Below, piece by piece: positions 30,901 through 40,071 of a stretch of 64,000 nt of DNA. A program made the translations under genes and the position numbers. The stretch comes from Pseudoalteromonas espejiana DSM 9414 (GTDB taxonomy: Bacteria; Pseudomonadota; Gammaproteobacteria; Enterobacterales; Alteromonadaceae), in the NCBI RefSeq assembly GCF_002221525.1, contig NZ_CP011028.1, positions 3,049,001 to 3,113,000 on the forward strand. Reading direction: 5' to 3'. Positions within the stretch are counted from its first letter, which is position 1. Each line of letters starts with the position of its first letter. The notes beneath the pieces are model-generated. The model searched no databases. It was not told the origin of the DNA and saw only the letters and a list, made by a program, of their open reading frames with translations.

Positions 30901-31087
30901 CCGAAATAGTATCTGGCTCAAGGCTTGGAAACGCCTCTTTACGCAAGGTAGAAAGCGACATTATACCCATTACTATTACGCTAATTAGTAATAAATTAGC
31001 CGCTACAGAGTTATTAGCAAACCAGCTAATAATGCCGTGCAAAGGGTTAGTATTATTAGGTAATTGCGGTGCTTGATGCGGGCTCAT
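27902..31087 (-). CDS. RND-family multidrug efflux permease (inner-membrane pump)
   Basis: 1061 residues, the full length of an AcrB/HAE1-type transporter: 12 membrane helices with two large periplasmic loops after TM1 and TM7. The TM4 proton-relay Asp pair is visible in GFIMALGIVVDDAVVVGE; the second half has LSLNGILALSGVVVNDSLLL. It exports drugs, dyes or biocides from the periplasm in exchange for protons, joined to the periplasmic adaptor and outer-membrane factor encoded just upstream. AcrB-like residues favour organic substrates over metals. Overlaps both neighbours by one nucleotide (TAATG). Confidence 0.95.
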   Translation of the reverse strand: MSPHQAPQLPNNTNPLHGIISWFANNSVAANLLLISVIVMGIMSLSTLRKEAFPSLEPDTISVSVVYDSGDALQAEEGIALKVEEALETVPGIKRITSTSDASGSHVSIEKKTDYSLDELLTDVKNQVDAINNFPADAEEPVIDKARRQDHALSIQLFGDADRHTLQSLGEQLKADLLAKSGISDVEQSGVLDPMMSVEIDEGKLQAYGLTISDVSEVINNESSSPLSTSLRDSNKIMRLKAADQAYWQRDFADIVLLTTQTGTQIKLGDVATVTDTFAEDTNSLSRYNQKNAVGIEILMDENSDITTIVEQAHSVIDTWHERGLLPQNVELESWQDKSTMITERLSLLTKNAVTGIIMVFVILAIFLNVRVALWVAGGLPFVFFGTLYFMTDSFTALTINEMTTFGFIMALGIVVDDAVVVGESIYTTRKKHGDTLNNTILGTMKVAVPTIFGVLTTVAAFVALSNVSGNLGKIYAQFATVVTICLLLSVVESKLILPSHLAHVSTKRQLKSGLSGLWSKVQHGADSGLNWFSANVYRRVIEYSLRFRYAVVAAFIAFFILVIGMPMTGAVKVGFFPSIAGDTVSAELVMQNDAAYGQTNKNLLALEQSALQAQQNLMDKYDSQDSEITSLQLVSSSDTGGTVSVELLNEGEFTANEFAQEWQRLAGMPEGSKKLQVLATRKMVDNFKVELKAWDDETVMAAGALFKERLQNTAGVNGIDDNLNPGQPQLKFTLNAQGRALGMDTASLSEQVLQAFGGAIVQRYQRDKDEVKVRVRYPENARKTPADILQSRIRLPDGTVVPLVNVANISSEYQQDEITRIDGLRAIYLSAQVDKNVVASNELVDNLSRDLVPELTKQFPNLSIHFAGEAEEQDETTGSMGTMFIAALLVIYVLLAIPLKSYIQPMLIMVAIPFGIVGAILGHWWNDLTISILSLNGILALSGVVVNDSLLLVSRFNELVKEEGMNTHDAIIESCTSRLRAVLLTSITTYAGLVPLLGETSMQAQFLIPAAVSLGYGILFATVITLILIPALLMIQIDVKRLLANMLDFLSGKRTQGAAS

Positions 31088-32232
31088 TATGGCATCTCCT
31101 CAACAACGGGGTTTACTAACATTTCGTTTAGGTAGCTCACTAACGGGCGGGCAACAACACGTAAGTTACTTTGCCCTTCAATAGGCGAAATATAAACATA
31201 TTCATCACGCTCAAATACTTTATTAGCTTTAATACTTACTAAGCTGTTTTGCTCGTTTACGTACCAAATTAGGCCATCTTGCGATACCGCAGAAGCCGGT
31301 AATTTAATTACGTTATCAAGCGATTTACCAGCAATTTGCACCGCTAAAAAAGTACCTGGCAATAACGGTGTTGCTTGCTCAAAAGGTTTGTCTAGCGCAA
31401 CCACTACACTGCGCTGACGCGAGCTGTCGTCAAGGTGTTGCTCAAAACGAGCAATGTAACCTTGCCACTGATTTTGGGTTGTTACATCGCTTAAAATAAC
31501 CTCACCCGACTTATCGCTTGCTAAGTTTTGCCACTGACTTAATGAAAGCGGTACGCTAATTTCTACTTTGTCGGTGCTGTTTAATGTAGCAAGCGTGTCG
31601 CCAATGCTTACATACGTACCTAGGTCTATATCGCGCGATAAAATAACAGCATCAAATGGGGCGCTAAGGCGAGTATTTTTTTCATCACGTTGCGCTGTTT
31701 GTAATGCGTATTGAGCATTATCGGCAGTAGCTTGTGCAGCTTCTAACTGTAGCGTTCTAAATACTAATGGTGAGCTGGGAGCTTCGGTAACGCCCGAGCG
31801 CTGCCATTCACGTTTTGCTTGGCCTCCTAAGTCTTGCTCTTCTTGTAGTGCAAGCTTGGCATCGGCAAGGGTGGCTTTAGCACTTGCGACGGCTTGTAGG
31901 TATTCGGTGTTATCTATTTGTGCAAGTACTTGGTCTTTTTTAACTAAATTACCTGTGGCAAATTGCTCACTCATAGTCGTTATTTCGCCCTTAACTTGCG
32001 CTTTTAAGGTAAGTGCCCAATGTGCTTTGGCTTCACCGTGGCCGCTAACATACGCTTGATACGTACTTGGCACAGCATTAATTACCGTTACATTTGGCGC
32101 TATAGATTCAGTTGGCTCAGGCTTTGGCCCGTTCGCTTGTGCTGCCATTTTTTGGCCGTTATATGTAATAGCAAGCCCTATGCAAACAATGGCAACTAGG
32201 GTTACAACAACAGGTGCTGGCGAAATTTTCAT
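31087..32232 (-). CDS. RND efflux periplasmic adaptor (membrane fusion protein)
   Basis: 381 residues. An N-terminal membrane anchor (about 7-25) is followed by lipoyl halves, a coiled-coil hairpin (about 95-185, ATLADAKLALQEEQDLGGQA) and a beta-barrel (LSAPFDAVILSRDIDLGTYV, then IGDTLATLNS). No lipobox is seen, so it is anchored by the helix. It couples the inner-membrane pump to the outer-membrane channel. Its start overlaps the stop of the outer-membrane gene by 4 nt (ATGA), and its stop overlaps the pump start. Confidence 0.93.
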   Translation of the reverse strand: MKISPAPVVVTLVAIVCIGLAITYNGQKMAAQANGPKPEPTESIAPNVTVINAVPSTYQAYVSGHGEAKAHWALTLKAQVKGEITTMSEQFATGNLVKKDQVLAQIDNTEYLQAVASAKATLADAKLALQEEQDLGGQAKREWQRSGVTEAPSSPLVFRTLQLEAAQATADNAQYALQTAQRDEKNTRLSAPFDAVILSRDIDLGTYVSIGDTLATLNSTDKVEISVPLSLSQWQNLASDKSGEVILSDVTTQNQWQGYIARFEQHLDDSSRQRSVVVALDKPFEQATPLLPGTFLAVQIAGKSLDNVIKLPASAVSQDGLIWYVNEQNSLVSIKANKVFERDEYVYISPIEGQSNLRVVARPLVSYLNEMLVNPVVEEMP

Positions 32233-33590
32233 GACGATACTCCAAGGCCCAAGGCAAGGCCTAAATCTATACGGTTAGTTAAAAGGGTGTAATTTATTTG
32301 GCTAAGCTGAGCTTGTAGGTCGTATACCTGTTGCTGCACGGTTAGTAGGTCTAAAATATCAACCAACCCCTGCTGGTATTTGCTTTGGTAGTTGCTAAAA
32401 CTGCGCTTAGCACTGGCAAGCGCTTTGCTAATTTGTAGCTGCTGCTGCGTTAATGATTGCTCTTGGCCTAGCGCATTTTCTACTTCGTTTACGGCGCTTA
32501 ATAAGGTGTCTTGATATTCCCAAAACGCTTGTTCGGCATTTAACTTTGCAATATCAACTTGTGCACGCAATGCTCCACCTTGAAACAATGGCGCACTTAA
32601 GCTTCCTAATAAGTTCCAAACTGGGCTGGTTAATAACGCTTGGCTTGGTGTAGTTGCTAAATCGCTAAGCGATGCCGAAAGCGTAATGCTTGGCAGTAAA
32701 TCTTTGTAAGCTACATCAACTAAATAACGTTTAGATTGAATGTTGTAATAGGCACTTTGTAGGTCGGGGCGACGCGCTAAATCTTGCTCTGGTAACGCGC
32801 TTAGTGGCTCAACAACCTCAGGTAAAACAGAAGTAGTAGGTAAGTTTTCAAGCTTATCAACGCCCACTAATAATACTAAAGCACGTTTAGCTTGCGCTAT
32901 TTGCTCTTGGTAATCGGCAATAGTGGCACGGGTCGATAACGTATCGGTGCGGGCGGTATCAAGGGCTTCTAAATCGCCTAAGCCGTATTGGTAACGCTCA
33001 ACAATACTTTGTTCGTTATTTTCTAAAACCGTTAAACGCTGCTGCTCTATATTTAATAAATCTTGCTGCAAAATAATGTTTAAATACGTGCGTATAACGC
33101 TTGCTACTAAGGTGTCTTTAGCGCCTTGGTAAGTGGCTTGATTACTAGCAATAGTCATGTCTTGCGCGGCAACGTTATCAGCAATTTTTTGCCATACGTC
33201 GGCTTCCCAGCTTACACCTACCGATGAGCTGTACTGCGTGCCACTCGTTTCGTTGCGCTGCGCGTCAAAGCCTGCATCTACGCTAAACCACTGGCTTGCT
33301 GCGGTAACATCGCGCTGTGCATAAGCAAGTTTTAGCGCCACATGCACTTGGTTAAACGAAGGGTTATTTGCAACAGCCTGCTCAATAAGCGAATCAAGCC
33401 CCGCTATATTCACTAAATCAGTGATATAACTAACCTCGGTTGCATCTTCTTGTGTGTATTGCCAATTTGCATGCTGCTTTAGCGATTGCTCGGTGCTATT
33501 ACCTGTATAGCTTGGCTGGCTACTACACGCAGCAAGCGTACAGCTAAGTGCAAGCAATAAAACTGTTGAGCGCTTTTTAAAATAAACCAT
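32229..33590 (-). CDS. Outer-membrane efflux lipoprotein, NodT/OprM type
   Basis: 453 residues. The lipobox LSCTLAACSS places the acylated Cys at about residue 22. Two outer-membrane-efflux repeats follow, with the expected long helices and the typical DLARRPDLQSAYYNIQSKRY motif near 290. It forms a trimeric channel through the outer membrane for the adjacent pump. It is the first gene of the five-gene operon (outer-membrane factor, adaptor, pump, regulator, kinase), so the operon promoter should lie within 33591-33742, shared with the divergent gene. Confidence 0.93.
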   Translation of the reverse strand: MVYFKKRSTVLLLALSCTLAACSSQPSYTGNSTEQSLKQHANWQYTQEDATEVSYITDLVNIAGLDSLIEQAVANNPSFNQVHVALKLAYAQRDVTAASQWFSVDAGFDAQRNETSGTQYSSSVGVSWEADVWQKIADNVAAQDMTIASNQATYQGAKDTLVASVIRTYLNIILQQDLLNIEQQRLTVLENNEQSIVERYQYGLGDLEALDTARTDTLSTRATIADYQEQIAQAKRALVLLVGVDKLENLPTTSVLPEVVEPLSALPEQDLARRPDLQSAYYNIQSKRYLVDVAYKDLLPSITLSASLSDLATTPSQALLTSPVWNLLGSLSAPLFQGGALRAQVDIAKLNAEQAFWEYQDTLLSAVNEVENALGQEQSLTQQQLQISKALASAKRSFSNYQSKYQQGLVDILDLLTVQQQVYDLQAQLSQINYTLLTNRIDLGLALGLGVSS

Positions 33591-33742
33591 TTAACTGTGC
33601 CTAATTTACATCATTACACATAGTTTATTAGGGCAAGGGTTAAGGATGGGTTAAAAGGGGTTAACTACTTTAGCCAAATTAGTATTTGCCACGTTTAGGC
33701 AATTTACGTAGGCTTTGGCAAAAATACTCATTCAAAACCCAC

Positions 33743-34435
33743 ATGCACAAATTCATTTTTACTCTTTTTTTAATACTCCCAACTTTATTACAGGCTCAAG
33801 TCACCTTAAGTGATAAAACCCTTATTTATAATGGCGAAATCAATAAACAAAATAACAATGCAGCAGTTGAGATTTTAAAAAACAATCCCACAATTAATAC
33901 CTTTACTATTACCAGCGGCGGCGGAAACATTGATTTAGGAATGGATTTAGCCGAACTAATTTTGGCTTATAAGCTAACCGTAAATATAAAACAGTTTTGT
34001 TTTTCATCGTGTGCTAATTATGTGTTACTTGCCGGGCACCCTACTATAATTGAGCCCAATACAATTATTGGTTGGCATGGTGATGCAGCCTCAGCAAAAT
34101 GGTTAGATAGCGATATTGACGCCATGGTTAAACATTTAAAAGAGCCACAAAAAAGCCAAAAGTGGCAAAGTTTACGTGCTCATTACGATGAAGTGATAAA
34201 TAAAGCAAGCCTGCGCGAAAAAGCCTTTTATAAAAAGCTAAATGTAAATCACGACCTACTAACGGTGGGGCTTGGCGCAAGTTTACACAGCGCAGCCATA
34301 AAGCAGCGCGCCCGTGGCTGGACGTATTCACCTAAAGTGCTTGAGTATTTCAAAGTTCGCAATATTGATTTTGGTAAATGGCAGCCGCGTTCAGCTAAAA
34401 ATTTCCCTCTTCTTATTATTAACGATCTTAACTAG
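33743..34435 (+). CDS. Exported ClpP/crotonase-fold-like protein (COG3904-type)
   Basis: 230 residues from ATG 33743, chosen because it directly opens a signal peptide (MHKFIFTLFLILPTLLQAQ); an upstream in-frame TTG at 33686 gives an unlikely extension. The mature protein shows the Clp-protease-like pattern of COG3904 proteins: SGGGNIDLGMDLAELI, then FCFSSCANYVLLAGH with a candidate nucleophile Ser, then IIEPNTIIGWHG. A Ser-Lys or Ser-His catalytic site is possible but not proven. Two Cys in the FCFSSC stretch may pair. The gene diverges from the efflux operon; no functional link is evident. Confidence 0.7.
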   Translation: MHKFIFTLFLILPTLLQAQVTLSDKTLIYNGEINKQNNNAAVEILKNNPTINTFTITSGGGNIDLGMDLAELILAYKLTVNIKQFCFSSCANYVLLAGHPTIIEPNTIIGWHGDAASAKWLDSDIDAMVKHLKEPQKSQKWQSLRAHYDEVINKASLREKAFYKKLNVNHDLLTVGLGASLHSAAIKQRARGWTYSPKVLEYFKVRNIDFGKWQPRSAKNFPLLIINDLN

Positions 34436-34580
34436 AACATCCCCCTTATTTTAGTGACGCTCTGTTATTTGCAATATAAACCCTGTTAAGCGCAGGGTTT
34501 TGCTTTTTAGGTACATTTTCTACCTCAATTGAATACTCACTATTTATAATACAAATACAAATCACACTTTTAAATCTAAT

Positions 34581-34595
34581 TGATATGCGTTATCA
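34581..34595. promoter_or_regulatory. Fur-box-like dyad upstream of the lipoprotein/TonB receptor operon
   Basis: TGATATGCGTTATCA matches the 7-1-7 Fur core TGATAAT-N-ATTATCA at 11 of 14 arm positions, and the outer arms TGATA/TATCA are perfect. It lies 35 bp before the ATG at 34630. Iron-dependent repression is inferred. Confidence 0.5.
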
Positions 34596-34629
34596 TTCGC
34601 AACATCATTAACTTTTTATATTAACAATA

Positions 34630-37374
34630 ATGAACACGTTTATTAAATATACCCCAATATTATGCGCCCTTGCTTTAGCGGGCTGTGGTGGTGGCTCTGG
34701 CAACACAGCTCCACAATTTGCACAACCTAATTTAAGCTTTACAGTAAACGAAGACACTTCATTTACTGCTCAAGTAACGGCAACCGACGACGAGGCACTT
34801 AGCTACACATTAGCAAACGCGCCAAGTAATGGGACGATAGCGGTAGAAGCAAATGGTGAGTTTACGTATACGCCTTTTAGTAATTACTATGGTGAAGATA
34901 CCGCGACCATTAGCGCAAGCGATGGCAGCTTAACGGCAAATGTTGTAGTACGTTTTGCCGTAGAAAATGTTAATGATGCACCACAGTTACTAACCACAAA
35001 CGTGTTTGTTACCTCTTCAACCACCACAGAAGGGGTTATTACTACTCAAGACTTAGATGGCGACACCGTAACTATTAGCTTAATTACACCACCAAGCAAT
35101 GGCGTAATGAGCATAAATAGCACCACGGGTGAATTTACCTATGAAGCACAAACTCTGAGCAGCATTAATGAGCAATTTGAAATTAGCTACACAGACGGCC
35201 TAATTAGCGAGCCGTTAACTGCAATTATTTCGTTAAGCCCTTCTTATGTAACTAACGAAGACAAACTTAATTATTACTACAGCTCTAGCTTATCTCACTT
35301 AAAACAAGCAGATGAGTTAAGCGCAAATATTGCCGATGAACTTTCTCGATATGACGTATACGCAACACAAGCTGCGGCCTATGCGCGTGCAGGATTTTTA
35401 GATACAGCTAACGACTACCTAGCGCTTATAAACGAGCAAACAGCACGTTCTTCGGCACTAAAAGATGTAGCGCAAGCACTAGACGAAATAGGCCAAACAG
35501 AACAAGCAAACGACTACCGCGTCCAAGCAGTGGCGGCCTACAACCAATACCTAGCTGATAAAGGTTTCGATAACATTGCCTCATCAGACGCATCAGCGCT
35601 TTATTCTTTAGTAAAAAGCTATTTAGCCGCTGACCAAGTTTCGCAAGCAAGTAATCTTTTAAATACAATTTCGTTATACGCTGAGCAAGTACGCGAAGAC
35701 GAATACACATCAAGCTATGGCTACTTTTTAAATGGCGTACGCTTATCAATAGATGACGCCCTAGAAAGCTACGCGCAAAGCCTAGACGAAAGCGATTTAA
35801 CTCAAGCAAAATTACTTGCCAATAACTATGCACAACTTGCCGTAAAATCTGGCTACAGACTGGTACGCAGTGGTGATTACGAAGGCCAACCATACGAGCA
35901 ATACAAAACATTGCACGGTGCTTGGGCTGCGCAATACCTTTATAGAGCTGGCGAATTTGAAGCAGCAAAAGATTACACTAACCAAGTACTTGCTATGTAT
36001 GGCTCAACGGGTTTTGATAGTAACTATAACTACAGTGCGTCGGCTTATAGCGCCGCTACTCTAGATAACTACACCTACCCTATTCAATTTTTAGCAGGCT
36101 TAATTGAAGGCTTATACCAAAGCGACGAAAACCCAGCAATAACGCTATCAGATAGCGAAACCGATATAAACAACGCGCAAGAACAAGTGTATGGCTTTAA
36201 TATAGCTAACCGCCTGCTTGATGGTGAAGATATAACGAGTGCCGCAGCACAAGCTCGCAGCTTTTTTACTGAAAACGGCGATTACAACGAGTTTTTTAGA
36301 GCGCTAACATTGCTTGATAACGTCCCTGGCACAGGGCTAATTTTAAGTGAAGCCGGTAGAAACGACCTAGCGCAGCAAGTATTTACCTATGCAGGTGACT
36401 TTTTGACCTCTGATGAATACATTAGCAAAGAGTCATCAACCACATTTTTAACCGGTTTTAAAGGCTGTAAGTCATTAGTAAGTTTAACCGCTCGAGTAGA
36501 TGGCGATGCATCAAGTGCAGCTAATAAATGTTTAACCATGCTTAATACGCTCAATGCCGGCGAAATACGTACACTAAGTAATAGCTCATCAATTACGGCT
36601 CATAATCAAGTAATGGTATCGCTTATTGAAGGCGGCTTATCGGAGCAAGTAGCTGGTGTACACAGTCAACTACTTAGCTACATTGCACTAGATGAAGATA
36701 CCGAAGACAGGTTTGAAGCTCGCTTAGAAACCTTAGGCTATTTAGTTAATGCAAACCAAGCATCGCTTGCAAGTAGTACTTTAAATGATGCCATTACTGA
36801 AATAACCCCTGAGCTAAATGCATTAACAAGCGACCAGCTAGAAACTATTTTAGCCGCTGTTAAAGCTGAAGTAATTGGCTTAGAAGAAGCGCAAACAGGT
36901 GAGTTTTTACGTTATTCTATGCTTTCAAGTATGGGGTCAAACGCAGCGAGCATTAGCGACTTTTCAGCAAATTATAGTAATGCAAAAACACAAGCAAGCA
37001 CGCTTTTAAATACGCTTGAGCCTCTTATTATGGGCTTTGCCGATACAATTATTGCCGACAACATGGAAGACTTAGTTAACAGTTTTACGTTAATTAACGA
37101 TACTAGCAAAGCGCAAAGCTTAATAAATAATGGCGTTAATGGTGAGGCCGATCAGCTTGAGCTTTACATAGGCATGACCAACTTAGTCGCCTCTCGCGAT
37201 GACTTTAGAGGCATAGCTATTGCTAGCGTAGATACCGACCACGACGGCCTACCTAACTTCTTTTTACCTAACACCAGCGATGAAGACATAGCCTTAGCTG
37301 GATTAATTGCCGACCAAGACGCCGATAACGATGGCGTAATTGATAGCGAAGACACTACCCCACTAGGTATTTAA
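34630..37374 (+). CDS. Large surface lipoprotein: cadherin-like repeats, helical solenoid, acidic Ca-type tail
   Basis: 914 residues. The lipobox LALAGCGGG puts the acylated Cys at about 19. Two cadherin/VCBS-like Ig domains (about 28-115 and 117-200) have the usual ENVNDAPQ junction. Residues ~215-870 are long amphipathic helices with TPR-like spacing (YATQAAAYARAGFLDTANDY; LYRAGEFEAAKDYTNQVLAM). The C-terminus (about 880-914) has DTDHDGLPNFF and DADNDGVIDSED, thrombospondin-type-3/EF-hand-like Ca2+ loops. There is one Trp (W432) in the whole protein and only two Cys after the lipid one. It is the first gene of an operon with a TonB receptor (19-nt gap) and a diheme enzyme. I infer a surface-exposed substrate-capture or scaffold protein; no named family is recognised. 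Confidence 0.8.
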   Translation: MNTFIKYTPILCALALAGCGGGSGNTAPQFAQPNLSFTVNEDTSFTAQVTATDDEALSYTLANAPSNGTIAVEANGEFTYTPFSNYYGEDTATISASDGSLTANVVVRFAVENVNDAPQLLTTNVFVTSSTTTEGVITTQDLDGDTVTISLITPPSNGVMSINSTTGEFTYEAQTLSSINEQFEISYTDGLISEPLTAIISLSPSYVTNEDKLNYYYSSSLSHLKQADELSANIADELSRYDVYATQAAAYARAGFLDTANDYLALINEQTARSSALKDVAQALDEIGQTEQANDYRVQAVAAYNQYLADKGFDNIASSDASALYSLVKSYLAADQVSQASNLLNTISLYAEQVREDEYTSSYGYFLNGVRLSIDDALESYAQSLDESDLTQAKLLANNYAQLAVKSGYRLVRSGDYEGQPYEQYKTLHGAWAAQYLYRAGEFEAAKDYTNQVLAMYGSTGFDSNYNYSASAYSAATLDNYTYPIQFLAGLIEGLYQSDENPAITLSDSETDINNAQEQVYGFNIANRLLDGEDITSAAAQARSFFTENGDYNEFFRALTLLDNVPGTGLILSEAGRNDLAQQVFTYAGDFLTSDEYISKESSTTFLTGFKGCKSLVSLTARVDGDASSAANKCLTMLNTLNAGEIRTLSNSSSITAHNQVMVSLIEGGLSEQVAGVHSQLLSYIALDEDTEDRFEARLETLGYLVNANQASLASSTLNDAITEITPELNALTSDQLETILAAVKAEVIGLEEAQTGEFLRYSMLSSMGSNAASISDFSANYSNAKTQASTLLNTLEPLIMGFADTIIADNMEDLVNSFTLINDTSKAQSLINNGVNGEADQLELYIGMTNLVASRDDFRGIAIASVDTDHDGLPNFFLPNTSDEDIALAGLIADQDADNDGVIDSEDTTPLGI

Positions 37375-37392
37375 AAATAAGAGCCGTAATAA

Positions 37393-40071
37393 ATGCAGAC
37401 ACCGACTACCCTCGCGTGTCTGCTTTTGCTTTCTCAGGGTGTATACGCCGCAGAGCAGCAACAGCAGACCGAGCCAAAACCACAGCCATGTAACGAACTT
37501 AAAGATGAGCAAAAAGAGCGCTGTGAAGCACTTGAGCACATTGAAGTAAAAGGCCAGTACATAGGCATAGAAGTACCCGAAGTTATTGGGCGTTCTTACT
37601 TAAACCGTGATTTTATAAACGCCACACCTAAAGGCAATGGCGATATAAATGAACTAATTGCATTACTCCCTGGCGTACAGCTAAGTAACGAAGCGTATTC
37701 TATTGGTAGCTTAGCTGAGATTAGCGCACCAGAAATTTCTATTTCAGGCGCGCAGCCTTGGCAAACAGGGTTTTCGTTAGATGGATTAAATTACAATAAC
37801 CGCATAGACCCAGCCAGTAGCAGCCGATTAAGTTCTTCATCAGATGATGTATCCGGTGGCGTACAAAGCATGAATGTAAACTCTGATGTAGTTGAGTCTA
37901 TTACTGTTTATGACCATAACATTCCGGCTGAGTTTGGTGGCTTTTCGGGCGGTATCGTTGATAGTAAAACTAAAAGTGTTTTTGCAACCGACAGCTTTAG
38001 TTTTGGCGTGCGGGGGAATCAAAGCAGCTGGGGGAGTTACCATTTTATAGAAGCAGATCAAGACAGTTCACAGCAAAATGTTGATCAAAGCACCCTTGAA
38101 GAGCCTAAATACGAAAAAATCAGCTATAACCTGCGTGCAAATAAACAAATTAATGAGCGTCATGGCTTAATGATGAGCGTTAATTACTTAACCAGCGACA
38201 TTAGTGATTTGTCGTTAGGGGAAGTAAAAACACAAAGCAGAAAAAACATTAATGCTATCGTTAAATACGGCTACCGTAATGGCTGGGTAGATGCATTAGA
38301 TTTAACTTTAATGTACTCGCCATATGAAGTAGATAACTTTATCACCGATGCCAAAGACAGTGACTTTCATTTAGAAGGAGGCGCTATTGGCGCCGTTGCG
38401 GCATTAACTGAGCATTTTGACTTTGCAACATGGCACAGTAATCTTAACTTTAGTATGAGTGATAGCAGCCGAGAAGGCCCTGCGCACTTTTACAACTGGC
38501 TACAAGCAAAAGGAAAAGATTGGGGACAATACGCCGACCAAGGTGATGCACAAACACGTTACTCTCGCCAAGGGGGATATGGCGCTCTCGATAACACCCA
38601 ATACACCACCAGCTGGAAAAACACCCTTGATTTTAAAACGCTGGAGTTTGCAGGCACTGAGCACCGCATTAAAGCCGGTATTGAACTTATTCGCCAAGAA
38701 GTAGAACGCGAGCGCATACAAAATAGCTACAGCTACGACTCCCCTATTATTTGGTCAAGTAGCACAACACCACTTAATTGCAGTGGTTATACGCTTGATT
38801 GCCAAGCACTTCAAACCACTATTTCTATTGACGAACTTGCAGCGCAACTTGGTGGCGAAATTGATTTTAATAATCAAGCGCATATTACAGCCTACTCAAA
38901 TAATGTAACCGCAACTGCACAGTATTTTAATGGCCGTTTAGTAACCCCTGCAGAGTATATAAGTGTGGCGTTAAATCGCGCATCTTTTTATGCAACCGAC
39001 CACATCACATTAGGGCAATTAAACCTAAATTTAGGTATGCGATACGAATATGATGACTTTTTAGCTAATCATAATATCGCACCACGTATATCGCTGGGTT
39101 ACGATGTATTTAACGACAACCGCACTATTATTAGTGCAGGAGTTAACCGCTATTACGATTCAGCCATAATTGGCTATAAAGTAAAAGAGCAGCAGCGTTT
39201 TTCATACCGAGAATACCGCCCAATTGAAAACGGTTACCTTCAAGGGTGGCTGCCCTCTAACTATACTGGTGCGTTTAAATACCGCTTTGATGATGTAAAC
39301 ACCCCATACGATGACGAACTCGCATTAGGCATTGCGCATTCATTTGAAAAAGCGGGCAATGTATCGCTCAAATATGTAAAACGTAAAAAGCATCAGCAAT
39401 TTTCTCAGGTTACCGATGAAGAAGCAGGTAGCGATGGCTATAAATATATCCGTATGACCAACGAAGGCGATGGCAGCTCAGAGCGCTATTCTATTTCGTG
39501 GAGCGCGCAATTTGGTAGCCATTCATTATGGGCCAATGCCTCCTACGCTGAAAACAAAATTTCAAACGACGACTACAATGCCACGGCTGAAAACACCCCA
39601 CTTGATGAACTCGTTTACTACGTAAATGCTAGTGGCAGTGGCGAACTCGTAACTCTTGGGCAGCTTGAGCAAATTCGCACAAACTTTGGTACTCCGGTAA
39701 CCGGCGCGCTAGGTTGGAATGTTGATTGGACCAGCTCATTAAGCACAGGCCTAAATGTTACCTTTAGCGACAGCTACACCAGCGCTGTTAGTACCGGCGC
39801 GAGCGAAAGTATTGGCCTTGAACAAAGCTGTACAAGTTGCCCTGTGGAGTCAACGCTTGTTGATGTATACGAAGAACAAGAAATTCGTGCCAGAACCATG
39901 TTAGGCCTTAGCCTGCGCTATAGCCACAACCTAACAAAAACTCAGTCAGTTGAAATAAGAGCTGATATTTCTAACTTTTTAAACGCACGTACTTACACAG
40001 TAAACGAAGGAGCATCAGGCATTGAGCCTGGGCGTATGTTTTGGCTAGGAGTTAGCTATAACTATGATTAG
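37393..40071 (+). CDS. TonB-dependent outer-membrane receptor
   Basis: 892 residues with a signal peptide (to about 20), a TonB-box-like stretch EHIEVKGQ at about 50, a plug domain (about 60-210; LNELIALLPGVQLSN-like and FSLDGLNYNNRID) and a 22-strand barrel ending in the outer-membrane sorting motif LGVSYNYD. Imports a ligand with energy from TonB-ExbBD. The plug resembles receptors of the oar/carbohydrate-like group as much as siderophore receptors, so the ligand is open. The Fur-like site upstream of the operon favours a metal or metal-chelate. Its stop overlaps the start of the diheme gene by 8 nt. Confidence 0.92.
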   Translation: MQTPTTLACLLLLSQGVYAAEQQQQTEPKPQPCNELKDEQKERCEALEHIEVKGQYIGIEVPEVIGRSYLNRDFINATPKGNGDINELIALLPGVQLSNEAYSIGSLAEISAPEISISGAQPWQTGFSLDGLNYNNRIDPASSSRLSSSSDDVSGGVQSMNVNSDVVESITVYDHNIPAEFGGFSGGIVDSKTKSVFATDSFSFGVRGNQSSWGSYHFIEADQDSSQQNVDQSTLEEPKYEKISYNLRANKQINERHGLMMSVNYLTSDISDLSLGEVKTQSRKNINAIVKYGYRNGWVDALDLTLMYSPYEVDNFITDAKDSDFHLEGGAIGAVAALTEHFDFATWHSNLNFSMSDSSREGPAHFYNWLQAKGKDWGQYADQGDAQTRYSRQGGYGALDNTQYTTSWKNTLDFKTLEFAGTEHRIKAGIELIRQEVERERIQNSYSYDSPIIWSSSTTPLNCSGYTLDCQALQTTISIDELAAQLGGEIDFNNQAHITAYSNNVTATAQYFNGRLVTPAEYISVALNRASFYATDHITLGQLNLNLGMRYEYDDFLANHNIAPRISLGYDVFNDNRTIISAGVNRYYDSAIIGYKVKEQQRFSYREYRPIENGYLQGWLPSNYTGAFKYRFDDVNTPYDDELALGIAHSFEKAGNVSLKYVKRKKHQQFSQVTDEEAGSDGYKYIRMTNEGDGSSERYSISWSAQFGSHSLWANASYAENKISNDDYNATAENTPLDELVYYVNASGSGELVTLGQLEQIRTNFGTPVTGALGWNVDWTSSLSTGLNVTFSDSYTSAVSTGASESIGLEQSCTSCPVESTLVDVYEEQEIRARTMLGLSLRYSHNLTKTQSVEIRADISNFLNARTYTVNEGASGIEPGRMFWLGVSYNYD

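Noticed and set aside
35426..35968. 180-codon minus-strand frame inside the giant lipoprotein
   Set aside because: Long only because the sense gene is rich in helical codons; Arg/Leu-rich shadow without start signal.
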